DNA of 64,000 bases from Pseudalkalibacillus sp. SCS-8 (GCF_040126055.1 NZ_CP143541.1:2604001-2668000), one strand, 5' to 3'; counted from the first letter of the stretch, positions 46,400 through 56,115 are shown. Notes: generated by a model from the letters alone, not told the origin. Program-made: numbers and translations.

Positions 46400-46550
46400 T
46401 TGCATAGTCCCCCTTTGTTTAATAATCATGCCTTCAAAAGCATGCGGAAATGGAAAATTACCACGGGGGAAAGTTAGTCCAGAGAGGTCCTAACCCTTTA
46501 AGTAGTATCCAGTTCCTGTATTTGCTTATAACTTGAAGTTCACGATGAAC

Positions 46551-46579
46551 AGTATACTTCTTTTCTTACTTTTTTGCAA
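46551..46579 (-). promoter_or_regulatory. Sigma-A-type promoter of speD
   Basis: Minus strand: TTGCAA (46574-46579), 17 bases, TATACT (46551-46556). The leader contains an imperfect palindrome at 46474-46495 (GTTAG...CTAAC) of unknown meaning. From 46580 to 46840 nothing else was recognised. Confidence 0.7.
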
Positions 46580-46844
46580 GATGTATTTTTTTATATATTC
46601 ACCTCCATATATATGTACACTTCCACTAGAATTACCAATAAAAACATGAACAATGAACACATTTTTCCGCCTAAATAATGACAGCACTAGCTTAGAAGAT
46701 TATTTCCAGGTCCAGTGTCGCAAGATCAATCCAAACACCCCGCCCGATCCACCTAGCAGAAATAGGTTCAATTTTCCTATCTTCACAAAAATAATCGACG
46801 GGAATCAAATTTTGAGGCTGTAGCCGTCAGCCTCTTTTCCGTTT

Positions 46845-47155
46845 TATCAGGGTGCGATATCGTCGATTCAGCCTTTTTGGGGTACGAATGAGCCGCTTTC
46901 GGGGTGCAATATCGTCGATTCAGCGTTTTCAGGGTGCGAATGAGCCGCTTTAGGGGTGCAATATCGTCGATTCAGTGTTTTTGGGGTGCGAATGGGCCGC
47001 TTTCGGGGTGCAATATCGTCGATTCATTGTTTTTGCGGTGCGAATGAGCCGCTTTCGGGGTGCAATATCGTCGATTCAGCGTTTTCGGGGTGCGAATGGG
47101 CCGCTTTCGGGGTGCAATATCGTCGATTCAGTGTTTTTGCGGTGCGAATAATCAT
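46845..47155. repeat. Intergenic tandem repeat array C (52 bp, six units)
   Basis: Units begin at about 46849, 46901, 46953, 47005, 47057 and 47109, exactly 52 bases apart. Each has a 30-base part with TGCAATATCGTCGATTCA and a 22-base part with GGGGTGCGAATG(A/G)GCCGC, both introduced by a GGGGTGC word. The array lies between the speD promoter region and the gapB terminator. Open frames through it (on the plus strand from 46956 and 47060) have no ribosome binding site and are taken as noncoding. Confidence 0.9.
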
Positions 47156-47161
47156 CCTAAT

Positions 47162-47222
47162 AAAAAAACTGCCGAGATTGACTCGACAGTCTTAAGATTG
47201 ACTCCGATGGAGAGTCAATCTT
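47162..47222 (-). terminator. Double hairpin terminator of gapB
   Basis: First a perfect stem AAGATTGACTC / GAGTCAATCTT (47194-47222), then ACTGTCGAG / CTCGGCAGT followed by seven T (47162-47190) on the minus strand. The second stem is the terminator. Confidence 0.9.
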
Positions 47223-47241
47223 CTTCACTTTTACGTTTATT

Positions 47242-48285
47242 TCAAGCGGTACCTAACACGCTTTTGTTCGTAGAATCCGTCATCAAATGCTCAGCTACCT
47301 TCTCAGCTAAGTCAACAACTCGGCAGGAATAACCCCACTCATTGTCGTACCATGCCAATACTTTCACTTTTCGATCTTCAATTACCATCGTTGACATTGC
47401 ATCAATGATGGAAGAGTTTTCATTTCCATTGAAATCAATGGATACAAGTGGTTCTTCACAGTAACCGAGGATGCCTTGCAACGAACCTTGGGATGCGCTC
47501 TCAAGTGCTTCATTGACACGTTCAACAGAAACGTCCACTTTCAAATCTACAACAAGGTCGACGAGTGAAACATTCGGTGTCGGCACACGTAATGCCATAC
47601 CATGAAGCTTACCGTCCAATTGAGGCATGACTTTAGCGATCGCTTTAGCAGCACCAGTGGAAGTCGGGATGATGGATTGGCCGCATGCACGTGCTCTTCT
47701 CAAGTCTTTATGTGGATTATCAATGTTCTTCTGATCATTTGTATAGGCATGGACAGTCGTCATGACACCGTTTTCAATTCCAAACTGATCATCCAACACC
47801 TTTACGACAGGCGCCAGGCAGTTCGTCGTACAAGATGCGTTGGAGATAATATGGTGTTCCTCTGCATTGTAAGCGTCATCATTTACGCCCATGACAATTG
47901 TGATATCTTCATTTTTACCAGGTGCAGTGATGATGACCTTTTTCGCACCTGCTTCAAGATGGTAACCGGCAGTTTCTTTTGAAGTGAACTTTCCTGTTGC
48001 TTCGATGACGATATCGACATTCATATCCTTCCAAGGAAGCTGTTTCGGATCACGGTTGCTAAGCAATTTGATCTCTTTACCATCAATAAGTAAAGCATTT
48101 TCCTTTGAATCGACTTCAAGATCATAAGTCCCATGAATGCTATCGTATTTAACCATATGAGCGAGTGTTTCTGCAGGATAACTTGCATTTATCGCAACAA
48201 CATCTAATTGATCATTTTTCATCGCTTTACGGAAGACCATTCTTCCAATGCGTCCAAATCCATTAATTGCTACTCTAGCTTTCAT
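47242..48285 (-). CDS. gapB: NADP-dependent glyceraldehyde-3-phosphate dehydrogenase GapB
   Basis: 347-residue gluconeogenic GAPDH. Rossmann motif NGFGRIGR and active-site Cys in NASCTTNCLAP. The position normally Asp32 in NAD-specific GapA is not acidic here (VAINASYPAET), as in NADP-using GapB. It lies upstream of speD as in B. subtilis. ATG at 48285 follows GGAGG by nine bases; six extra codons upstream are dropped. Two CcpN-type boxes upstream predict repression under glycolytic conditions. Confidence 0.95.
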   Translation of the reverse strand: MKARVAINGFGRIGRMVFRKAMKNDQLDVVAINASYPAETLAHMVKYDSIHGTYDLEVDSKENALLIDGKEIKLLSNRDPKQLPWKDMNVDIVIEATGKFTSKETAGYHLEAGAKKVIITAPGKNEDITIVMGVNDDAYNAEEHHIISNASCTTNCLAPVVKVLDDQFGIENGVMTTVHAYTNDQKNIDNPHKDLRRARACGQSIIPTSTGAAKAIAKVMPQLDGKLHGMALRVPTPNVSLVDLVVDLKVDVSVERVNEALESASQGSLQGILGYCEEPLVSIDFNGNENSSIIDAMSTMVIEDRKVKVLAWYDNEWGYSCRVVDLAEKVAEHLMTDSTNKSVLGTA

Positions 48286-48306
48286 GTTGAAATCCCTCCA
48301 CAATAA

Positions 48307-48349
48307 AGTGCTATACTTTTTTCTAAAAATCTAAAATTAGTATAACATA
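48307..48349 (-). promoter_or_regulatory. Two CcpN boxes upstream of gapB
   Basis: TATGTTATACT (minus strand, 48339-48349) matches the CcpN consensus TRTGHYATAYW in full; AGTGCTATACT (plus strand, 48307-48317) matches 10 of 11. A TTGACA lies just upstream (48352-48357). B. subtilis gapB also carries two CcpN sites. Confidence 0.75.
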
Positions 48350-48385
48350 TTGTATGTCAAAGGGAACACTAAATTTAATAAAAAT

Positions 48386-48415
48386 AAAAAAAAGAGGCCG
48401 GTGCCCGGCCTTTTT
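48386..48415 (-). terminator. Terminator of the mutM/ytaF/coaE genes
   Basis: Stem AAGGCCGGG / CCGGCCTC-type (AGGCCG...CGGCCT) followed by seven T on the minus strand, after coaE. Confidence 0.9.
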
Positions 48416-48436
48416 GTTCATCATACTGTAACTTTT

Positions 48437-49030
48437 TCAGTTGAGGATCTGCCATTTGGTGAAGATATGTATCAATTGTTGTCTGCTCTCCTCAACAGTC
48501 CCATTATTATCAATGATCTCGTCAGCCCAATCACGTTTCTTATCAAGTGGGATTTGGGATTGTATACGGGATTGTGCTTCTTCTTTTGTGGACTGATCAC
48601 GAGCCATCAAGCGCTCTAACTGGGTTTTAGGGTGGACATAAACAAGTAATGTCTTCTCAACCATATGTGTCAATTTGCTTTCAAAAAGCAATGGAATATC
48701 CAGGATAATATCCTTGTGTTCCTTTAATAATTCCGTTTTTTGATTCAGCATCTCTTTTCGGACTGCTGGATGGACAATACCGTTCAATGTCTTCCGCTTT
48801 TGATCATCATTGAAAATGATTGCTCCCAGCTTTTTGCGATCAATGGTACCGTCATCCGTTACGATGTTTTCACCAAAAGCTGCGACGATTTCTTCATAAG
48901 CTTTTTCACCCGGCATGACGACCTGCCGGGCGATTTGATCTGCATCAACTACAGGTATTTCAAACATTTTTATCATTTCTGATATCGTACTCTTCCCACT
49001 CGCGATTCCACCAGTCAAACCTACAATCAA
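48437..49030 (-). CDS. coaE: Dephospho-CoA kinase
   Basis: Last step of CoA synthesis: phosphorylates the 3'-OH of dephospho-CoA. P-loop GLTGGIASGKST at the N-terminus, VVDADQIARQVV, and DIPLLFESKL lid/CoA region. A TTG at 49030 with GAGGTG six bases before gives 197 residues, the B. subtilis length, so it is preferred to the GTG at 49039 which overlaps the ribosome binding site. Follows ytaF by 10 bases. Confidence 0.93.
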   Translation of the reverse strand: MIVGLTGGIASGKSTISEMIKMFEIPVVDADQIARQVVMPGEKAYEEIVAAFGENIVTDDGTIDRKKLGAIIFNDDQKRKTLNGIVHPAVRKEMLNQKTELLKEHKDIILDIPLLFESKLTHMVEKTLLVYVHPKTQLERLMARDQSTKEEAQSRIQSQIPLDKKRDWADEIIDNNGTVEESRQQLIHIFTKWQILN

Positions 49031-49040
49031 ACGTAACACC

Positions 49041-49685
49041 TCACAATTTGAAAAAACCTAATACAATCAACATGATTCCTGGTAAAAAACTGAACAGCCG
49101 CATCGTTGGTAAATTCGATAATACTTTGCCTACTTTCATTCCCGACACAAGAAAAAAAGCACTCATTGTCGAAACGAACAACGCTGTCTGCAGATGCGGA
49201 AAACCGAGCAAGGAAGCACCGAGACCTGCCGCAAAGGAATCCAAAGAAAGAGCAAGCCCAAGAAGTAATGCCTCCAATCCAGCTATGGTTCCAGACCGGT
49301 CGATATCCGCCGCATCCGGAGTCCTCAAGATTTGGATGACAATTCCGAGTGAACGGATTTCCATATTCCAGATGTAGGTGGAATCTGATTCTGTTTTCTT
49401 ATCAGGTCTCTCATCATTCTTCTTGAAAAATTGCCAAAGAACATAGAATCCAAGGCTGATTAATAATACGCCGCCTATCTTTTCCGCGATACTTGGAGAT
49501 AAAAATGTACTGATGATGGAGCCAAGGTTCATGGCTGCAAGCAGCATCATCGCAGAACAGATTGCAATCAACAAGATTGAGAAGAAGGTAATTTTCATCC
49601 GACGTACACCATACGTTACACCGACGCCGAAACTGTCCATACTGACAGCGATCGTCAGTGTCATGAGGGCCACCCATCCTGTCAC
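49041..49685 (-). CDS. ytaF: Sporulation membrane protein YtaF
   Basis: 214 residues, six transmembrane helices in two similar halves (LTIAVSMDSFGVGVTYG and LALSLDSFAAGLGASLLG), the MntP/YtaF putative manganese-efflux fold. The second half's DSF motif marks the family. Sporulation role by homology only. Starts with GTG at 49685, ten bases after AGGAGG; the ATG immediately after that site is too close. Between mutM and coaE as in B. subtilis. Confidence 0.88.
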   Translation of the reverse strand: MTGWVALMTLTIAVSMDSFGVGVTYGVRRMKITFFSILLIAICSAMMLLAAMNLGSIISTFLSPSIAEKIGGVLLISLGFYVLWQFFKKNDERPDKKTESDSTYIWNMEIRSLGIVIQILRTPDAADIDRSGTIAGLEALLLGLALSLDSFAAGLGASLLGFPHLQTALFVSTMSAFFLVSGMKVGKVLSNLPTMRLFSFLPGIMLIVLGFFKL

Positions 49686-49819
49686 TTCTATACATCCTCC
49701 TCGTTCTGACACTAGGATAGTATATGGCTGGGGCCCATCCGACGTACGCCGAATTCATTGAATTTGTGTCGTCCATGCTAAGAAAAATGAAGGACAGAAA
49801 ATCGTTCCTTAGAAAAATT

Positions 49820-50644
49820 TCATTTCTGACAGTTTGGGCAGATGTGCGTTCCTCTGCCTCCGACGACAATCCGTTCGATTTCTTTCCCACAATTCACACA
49901 TGGCTCTCCTTTACGGGCGTAGACAGCGAGCTTTTGCTGGAACATACCCATGTCTCCTTGGGAATTGACATAGGATCGAATGGTACTGCCTCCTTGATCT
50001 ACCGCTTCCTGCAACGTTTCCACGATTGCTTTGTGCAGCTTCATGACTTGTTGTTTACTTAGTTTATGGGCGACCGTTTCCGGGTGTAAGCCTACACGGA
50101 ACAATGCTTCATCAACATAGATGTTTCCTAACCCTACCAAGACTGCCTGATCTAATAAGGCCGGTTTTATTTTCCGAGACGTCCTTTGAAGCTTCTCATA
50201 TAACTCATCCGGATTGAATGTTTCGTCCAACGGTTCTGGTCCCAGCTGGACAAGCGGTTTATTCGCTTCTTCTTCACCGATCTTATATACATGCATTGTG
50301 CCGAACTTCCTGACGTCCCGATACCATAGTTCTGATCCATCGGTAAATCGGAAGATGACATGGGTATGTTTATCGGGCTCTTCTTCTCCCTCAACATAGA
50401 CATATCGGCCTTCCATCCTTAGATGGGAAACAAGGACGACATCGTCAAGGATGATTTTGAGGAACTTTCCGCGTCGACCGATCGAATGAATCGTCTGACC
50501 AGAAAGAAGAGCATTGAATTCTTGCAGGTCATCAGGATGTTTGACGATTTTAGGCCATCTGACGGTTACCTCATTTATCGTTTTCCCAAGCACGAGATTC
50601 TCAAGTGTTCTTCTTACAGTTTCTACTTCTGGTAATTCCGGCAT
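49820..50644 (-). CDS. mutM: Formamidopyrimidine-DNA glycosylase
   Basis: 274-residue base-excision repair enzyme removing 8-oxoG and Fapy lesions. Pro2 (nucleophile) and Glu3 follow the start MPELPEVETVRR, which fixes the start at 50644 rather than 50665. Helix-two-turn-helix with GLGNIYVDEALF, and C-terminal zinc finger CVNCGKEIERIVVGGRGTHICPNCQ. GGAG eight bases ahead. Directly downstream of polA. Confidence 0.97.
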   Translation of the reverse strand: MPELPEVETVRRTLENLVLGKTINEVTVRWPKIVKHPDDLQEFNALLSGQTIHSIGRRGKFLKIILDDVVLVSHLRMEGRYVYVEGEEEPDKHTHVIFRFTDGSELWYRDVRKFGTMHVYKIGEEEANKPLVQLGPEPLDETFNPDELYEKLQRTSRKIKPALLDQAVLVGLGNIYVDEALFRVGLHPETVAHKLSKQQVMKLHKAIVETLQEAVDQGGSTIRSYVNSQGDMGMFQQKLAVYARKGEPCVNCGKEIERIVVGGRGTHICPNCQK

Positions 50645-50683
50645 TCCAACTTCTCCTTCATCCATTCGGCCCGAACAGAGCCA

Positions 50684-53320
50684 TTACTTGGCATCATACC
50701 ATGTGTCACCATATGAATAATCCACTTTCAATGGAACATCTAACTGGATTGCATTCTCCATGACTTCAGGTACGATTTCTTCAAGCTTCTTGATTTCATC
50801 CTTTGGCGCTTCAAATATCAATTCATCATGTACTTGAAGCAACATTCTCGTTTGCAGCTTTTCCTTCTTCAAACGCTTATCCATTTCTACCATCGCTTTT
50901 TTGATGATATCAGCTGCAGACCCCTGTATCGGCGTGTTCATTGCTGTACGTTCTGCAAAGCTTCTTAAGTTAAAATTACGGCTTGTGATCTCAGGTAAAT
51001 ATCGACGGCGGTTCAGCATCGTCGTGACATACCCTTCCCGTTTCGCTTGCTGAACGATATCTTCCATATACTGTTTTACACCTGGGAAGCTCTCCAAATA
51101 ACGCTCGATAAATTCTCCTGCTTCTTTTCTAGTGATGCCAAGACTTTGCGAGAGCCCGTAATCACTGATTCCATAGACAATTCCGAAATTGACAGCCTTC
51201 GCTTGTCTACGCATATCTGCTGTCACTTCGTCTTTTTCGACATGGAAGACATCCATTGCGGTTTTTGTGTGTACATCTTGTTCTTCGTTGAACGCTTCCA
51301 TCATTTTGTCGTCCTGCGCAATATGTGCAAGGACACGAAGCTCGATTTGTGAATAGTCCGCTGCAAAGATGACCCAATCATTTTCTGACGGAATGAATGC
51401 CTGACGGATCTTTCGTCCTGCTTCCAATCGAATTGGAATGTTTTGCAGGTTCGGATCGATTGAACTCAAACGACCAGTTTGTGCTAGAGCTTGATTGAAC
51501 CTGGTATGGATTTTTTCCGTATCCCGATGGACGACCTTCAATAGTCCTTCTACATAAGTGGAATTCAGCTTACCTAATTGGCGGTAATAAAGGATTTCTT
51601 CAATGATTTCATGCTTATCCTTCAGCTTTTCAAGCACGTCCGCCGACGTCGAGTATCCTGTTTTCGTTTTCTTGATGACCGGCAGCTGTAGCTTCTCAAA
51701 CAACACTTCACCTAATTGTTTTGGTGAATTGATATTGAATTCAGTTCCAGCAAGCTCGAAAATCTTGCTTTCAATATCTTTGAGCTGTTCGTTCAGATCT
51801 TTCCCCATCTGTTCTAAACGCTCCACATCCACCTGGACGCCTTGCTGTTCCATCTCGCCCAACACGATTGATAACGGCATTTCAAGTTCGTAGAAAAGCA
51901 TCTCAAGCTCATTCTTTTTGAGACTTTCCTTCAATGTTGGAACAACCTCACGTAATACAAAAGCTTTCCGGACAATATGTTCACTCAGCACTTCTTGCTC
52001 AGGAACCTTCTGTTTTGCACCTTTACCGTACACCGCTTCGTTACTGGAAACCCCTTTCACCCCGAGACGTGTGGCAATGGAGGCGATATCGTGGGACGAA
52101 TCTGATGGATTAAGCAAGTAGCTTGCAATAAGTGCGTCAAATTTCACACCGTTCAGCTTGATTCCTTTCCAGGCCAGAGATACCGTTGCTTGTTTTGCAT
52201 CAGGTAAATACTTGACGATTGAATCATCTTCGAGCCATTTTTTGAGTGCATCAGATTCCAATGCAACCTCTGTCGGGACAAAGAAATTGCCTTTATCTGA
52301 AACGATTCCGATTCCGAGAATTTCACCATTATGATAATTCTCTTCCAGACATTCGACGACAACAGCTGCTTCATCGCCAAAGTCGGCATCGTTCACTTCA
52401 TTTAGAATTTCATAATCAATGTCTTCAGTAGGAGCTTCCGCTTCTTCTGCCGCTTCACTGTCCACTCTGTCCAGCAAGGAATTGAATCCTAATTCCTTGA
52501 ATAACTCGATGACCTTGGCTGAGATTTCATTTGTATACGTACAGCTTTCCAATTCAATCTCAATTGGAGCCTCAACTTCAATCGTTGCAAGCTTTTTACT
52601 CATTTCTGCCTGATCTTTATGATCCTCAAGCTTTTCTTTTAGCTTCTTACCGGACACTTGATCGATGGAATCAAGGACATTTTCCACCGTGCCGAATTCT
52701 TTCAATAACTTGATCGCTGTCTTTTCACCGACACCTGGAACACCAGGGATGTTATCCGAACTATCTCCCATAAGCCCCTTCATATCGATGATCTGTTCAG
52801 GCTTTAGACCGTACCGTTCTTCTACAAGGTTCAAGTCGTATGTATCCACATCCGTAATCCCTTTTTTCGTAAGACTGACTTTAACATGTTCATCAACAAG
52901 TTGAAGCAAGTCTTTGTCTCCTGTGATGACTTTCACTTCCCACTCTTTCGAATCCGCTGTTTTAGACAGCGTTCCGATGATGTCATCCGCTTCATAGTTT
53001 TCAAGCTCATAACGCTTTATATCAAAAGCATCCAATAATTCACGAATCAATGGGAATTGTTCTGATAGTTCGGGTGGTGTTTTTTGGCGACCGCCTTTAT
53101 ATTCTCCGTACGTTTTGTGGCGGAACGTCGTCTTACCCGCGTCAAATGCAACCAGCATGTGGCTTGGTGCTTCTTCTTCAAGCACTTTAAGCAACATGGT
53201 TGTAAATCCGTACACTGCGTTAGTATAGACGCCCTTATCATTGTTCAAGAGCGGCAATGCAAAGAATGCACGGTAGGCAATACTATTTCCATCAATTAAT
53301 ACGAGTTTATTTTTAGCCAT
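50684..53320 (-). CDS. polA: DNA polymerase I
   Basis: 878 residues: N-terminal 5'-3' exonuclease (LVLIDGNSIAYRAFFALP; about 1-290), vestigial 3'-5' exonuclease domain (about 300-465) lacking the DxE carboxylates, as usual in Bacillus, and family A polymerase core with motifs A (FAADYSQIELRVLAHIA), B (RRQAKAVNFGIVYGISDYGL) and C (LLQVHDELIFE). Functions in Okazaki fragment processing and repair. mutM follows by 39 bases. Confidence 0.97.
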   Translation of the reverse strand: MAKNKLVLIDGNSIAYRAFFALPLLNNDKGVYTNAVYGFTTMLLKVLEEEAPSHMLVAFDAGKTTFRHKTYGEYKGGRQKTPPELSEQFPLIRELLDAFDIKRYELENYEADDIIGTLSKTADSKEWEVKVITGDKDLLQLVDEHVKVSLTKKGITDVDTYDLNLVEERYGLKPEQIIDMKGLMGDSSDNIPGVPGVGEKTAIKLLKEFGTVENVLDSIDQVSGKKLKEKLEDHKDQAEMSKKLATIEVEAPIEIELESCTYTNEISAKVIELFKELGFNSLLDRVDSEAAEEAEAPTEDIDYEILNEVNDADFGDEAAVVVECLEENYHNGEILGIGIVSDKGNFFVPTEVALESDALKKWLEDDSIVKYLPDAKQATVSLAWKGIKLNGVKFDALIASYLLNPSDSSHDIASIATRLGVKGVSSNEAVYGKGAKQKVPEQEVLSEHIVRKAFVLREVVPTLKESLKKNELEMLFYELEMPLSIVLGEMEQQGVQVDVERLEQMGKDLNEQLKDIESKIFELAGTEFNINSPKQLGEVLFEKLQLPVIKKTKTGYSTSADVLEKLKDKHEIIEEILYYRQLGKLNSTYVEGLLKVVHRDTEKIHTRFNQALAQTGRLSSIDPNLQNIPIRLEAGRKIRQAFIPSENDWVIFAADYSQIELRVLAHIAQDDKMMEAFNEEQDVHTKTAMDVFHVEKDEVTADMRRQAKAVNFGIVYGISDYGLSQSLGITRKEAGEFIERYLESFPGVKQYMEDIVQQAKREGYVTTMLNRRRYLPEITSRNFNLRSFAERTAMNTPIQGSAADIIKKAMVEMDKRLKKEKLQTRMLLQVHDELIFEAPKDEIKKLEEIVPEVMENAIQLDVPLKVDYSYGDTWYDAK

Positions 53321-53439
53321 TCGATTTCCTCCTCGTAAACATTAGCTCTATTTTATCATGTTTGAATGTAGAAAGGAAAAGTGGAGGGGGCGGGCAAGCC
53401 AATGACGTTCGATAAATCCACATATCTAGTTAAAAGCAT

Positions 53440-53468
53440 AAAAAAAGACGAGAGCGAAATGCTCTCGA
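53440..53468 (-). terminator. Terminator of phoPR
   Basis: Stem CGAGAGC / GCTCTCG followed by TCTTTTTTT on the minus strand, before polA. Confidence 0.88.
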
Positions 53469-53562
53469 CCAAATTAGGGGATCCTTTGAAAAGGATTTTA
53501 CAGCTTCAGCTTATCACCCTTTTATGAAGGATCAATGTCAATGATGTAAAGTTCTCGTAAAC

Positions 53563-55290
53563 CTAGATATCCTTCTTTTTTGAAAAGGAGAGGATGAATG
53601 ATGTACCCACATCCCTTTCACTTTTGACTTTGATTGATCCTTTGTGAGCTTCCACTAGGTGCTTCACAATCGCCAATCCAAGGCCAGTTCCACCTGAATT
53701 CCGACTCCTCGCCTTATCGACTCGATAGAAGCGTTCAAAAATCCTTGGGACTTCATCTTCTGAAATACCGATGCCTGTATCCTTCACTTCAAGCTCAACC
53801 TTATCTTCTAAATCACGTCCAGTGATGAAGACCTCGCCACCGGCTGGAGTGTAGGACAATGCGTTATTAATCAGGTTGATGAGAATCTGCTTCAATCGCT
53901 CTGCATCACCTTCCATTTCAAGATCGCCGTCAAGATTGATATTCATTTCGATGTTTTTTTCCTTCGATCGTGATTCAAGAAGCGTCGTCACTTCATCAAC
54001 GATCGTCGTGAGACTTACTTTATGCCAGTTCAATTTAAAATTGGATTGCTCCATCTTTGTGAAATCCAATAGATCCTGGATCAGGTTTTGAAGTCGATCG
54101 CTTTCCTTCCAAATGATCGTCAGGAATTTCCTTCTAAGCTCCTCACTATCCATCGCACCGTCTAATAGCGTTTCTGCAAACCCTTTAAGCGAGGTGACAG
54201 GAGTCCGCAGTTCATGAGATACATTCGCCACGAAGTCTTTCCGCATCTGCTCAAGATTTTTCAATTCGGTTATATCATGGAATACAAGGACAATTCCTTT
54301 GATTTTTCCTTGGTAACCAAGATTTGGTACACACGTGATATGAAAATGCTTTCGTTCAATCCCCATTGAAATCATGATTTGTTTCCTGACTGTCGCTTCT
54401 GTCAGGAACGTCTCTTCGACGAGATCGATGACATCCTGATTCGGCATGATGTCATAATAAAGCGTTTCTCTCGGAATCTCCTTTTCAACACCGAAAATGG
54501 AACAAAAGCTTCTATTCACCAAGTTGATATAACCAAGGGAATCAATCAACAATAATCCGCTGTCCATATTCTCGATGACTGTTTTCATCCGTTCTTGTTC
54601 AGCTTCCCTGAGCTCTGTGATCTGTTCAAGATTACGTGCGAGAATATTTAGTGAATGATTCAACTCACCTGTTTCACTCAATTGGTACTCATGACTTCTG
54701 GCTCTGAAGTTTCCTTGCGCCAATTCTTTCGCAACACGCATCGCATCATCAACAGGTTTAGCAAGCTTCCCTGTCATCCGGAATGTGACATAGATCAGAA
54801 GCAAATAGCTAAGAAGCAGTGTACCTAAGATTGGAAACCACGCGTTCCTAAGCTCACGATCAAATTCGGCACGATCTGTCGTCAGTACGAGATAATCTGA
54901 GCTTTTCTGTTCAGGAGAAAGCGGCAAGACGAAATTCACTTTCTTGTCACGTTGAAGCTTTACGACTTGGTCACTCTGATGGATTAGATTTTCAAGCGCG
55001 TTATGAGGTATGGTATCGAACGTTGTGGCTGAAATTGAACCATCCTCGCTCAGATACGTCAAATCTCCATCAATACTCTTTTGAAACCCCTTCAAAAGAG
55101 ATTCCAAATCTTCTCCATTTTCTGCTTTTACAGCCTTTGAAACGAGATCAAGCTGCGTTTTATAGGATGAATCCAGTTCCCTTTCCATACTGCCGATTGA
55201 AAGGTTAGCAATTGCGATGCCGAGCAATAAGAATATTCCGCTCGTAAAGATAATAAAGGAATTCAGGATTCTACCGCGGAAATTCTTCAT
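53563..55290 (-). CDS. phoR: Phosphate sensor histidine kinase PhoR
   Basis: 575 residues. Transmembrane helices at about 8-29 and 152-172 flank an extracellular sensor domain of about 120 residues; then HAMP, PAS (about 230-345), HisKA with phospho-accepting His in FVANVSHELRTPVTSLKG, and HATPase (LINNALSYTPAGGE, DTGIGISEDEVPRIFERFYRVDKARSR, GTGLGLAIVKH). Phosphorylates PhoP under phosphate starvation. Starts immediately after the phoP stop. Confidence 0.94.
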   Translation of the reverse strand: MKNFRGRILNSFIIFTSGIFLLLGIAIANLSIGSMERELDSSYKTQLDLVSKAVKAENGEDLESLLKGFQKSIDGDLTYLSEDGSISATTFDTIPHNALENLIHQSDQVVKLQRDKKVNFVLPLSPEQKSSDYLVLTTDRAEFDRELRNAWFPILGTLLLSYLLLIYVTFRMTGKLAKPVDDAMRVAKELAQGNFRARSHEYQLSETGELNHSLNILARNLEQITELREAEQERMKTVIENMDSGLLLIDSLGYINLVNRSFCSIFGVEKEIPRETLYYDIMPNQDVIDLVEETFLTEATVRKQIMISMGIERKHFHITCVPNLGYQGKIKGIVLVFHDITELKNLEQMRKDFVANVSHELRTPVTSLKGFAETLLDGAMDSEELRRKFLTIIWKESDRLQNLIQDLLDFTKMEQSNFKLNWHKVSLTTIVDEVTTLLESRSKEKNIEMNINLDGDLEMEGDAERLKQILINLINNALSYTPAGGEVFITGRDLEDKVELEVKDTGIGISEDEVPRIFERFYRVDKARSRNSGGTGLGLAIVKHLVEAHKGSIKVKSERDVGTSFILSFSKKKDI

Positions 55291-56001
55291 TTACTGAGGA
55301 CCATCCAATTTATATCCTAATCCACGGATTGTCTTGATATAAATCGGTTTACGAGTATTCTGCTCGATTTTTTCACGCAAATGACTGATATGAACATCCA
55401 CTATCCGAGTATCACCTACAAAATCATAGTCCCAGATCGCATTCAGCAATTGCTCACGTGACATGACCCGTCCTTTATTCTTAACAAGATAAACAAGCAA
55501 TTCAAATTCCTTTGGAGTGAGGTCCAACGGTTCACCTTTGAAGAACGCTTCATAATTTTCCGGATATACTTTAAGATCACCGACAACCATCGCTTCTAAA
55601 TCAGATGGCGTTTGATTTGCTGAAGCGTTGTATTGACTACGACGTAAAATCGCCTTGACCCGGGCTACGACTTCTCTTGGACTGAAAGGTTTCGTCATGT
55701 AATCATCAGCACCTAGCTCCAATCCAAGAACCTTATCAAATTCATCATCCTTGGCTGTGAGCATAAGGATCGGAATCAACTGTTGGGATTGTCTCAGGTT
55801 CTTACAAACATCCAAGCCGTCCATTTCGGGAAGCATCAGATCCAATACGATCAGATCCGGATTTTCTTCTTTCGCTAACTTCAAGCCTGTAACACCATCC
55901 ATCGCTGTCACGACCTCAAAGCCAGCTTGTTCAAGATTGAATTGTAGCAACGTATTGATTGACTCTTCATCTTCTATGACTAGGATCTTTTTCTCATTCA
56001 T
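55291..56001 (-). CDS. phoP: Phosphate response regulator PhoP
   Basis: 236-residue OmpR-type regulator. Receiver domain with acidic pocket VIEDEE and phospho-acceptor Asp in DLIVLDLMLPEMDG (about residue 51), Thr in MLTAKDDE and Lys in MTKPFSPREV; C-terminal winged helix (PKEFELLVYLVKNKGRVMSREQLL, IVDVHISHLREKIE). Controls phosphate starvation genes. ATG at 56001, nine bases after GGGGTG; four upstream codons are not used. First gene of phoP-phoR. Confidence 0.95.
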   Translation of the reverse strand: MNEKKILVIEDEESINTLLQFNLEQAGFEVVTAMDGVTGLKLAKEENPDLIVLDLMLPEMDGLDVCKNLRQSQQLIPILMLTAKDDEFDKVLGLELGADDYMTKPFSPREVVARVKAILRRSQYNASANQTPSDLEAMVVGDLKVYPENYEAFFKGEPLDLTPKEFELLVYLVKNKGRVMSREQLLNAIWDYDFVGDTRIVDVHISHLREKIEQNTRKPIYIKTIRGLGYKLDGPQ

Positions 56002-56069
56002 GGTCTCTTTCACCCCAATAGGAACTTTTATTCGATTTTATTTTCACACAACAAATCTAAAAAAAAAAC

Positions 56070-56089
56070 AAAAAAGACGAAAACGTCTC
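56070..56089 (-). terminator. Terminator after the MaoC-like gene
   Basis: Stem AGACG / CGTCT with a 4-base loop, then TTTTTT on the minus strand. Confidence 0.8.
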
Positions 56090-56115
56090 TTTTGTTACAT
56101 AATCTTTACATTCAC

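Noticed and set aside
46845..47155. CRISPR array at the 52-bp repeats
   Set aside because: Whole units are repeated with substitutions throughout; there is no split into a constant repeat and unique spacers, and no cas genes.
46956..47332. Two plus-strand open frames through repeat array C as possible repeat proteins
   Set aside because: They follow the repeat sequence, lack ribosome binding sites and run into the gapB gene on the opposite strand. The 52-bp unit is not a multiple of three, so the encoded repeat changes frame each unit.
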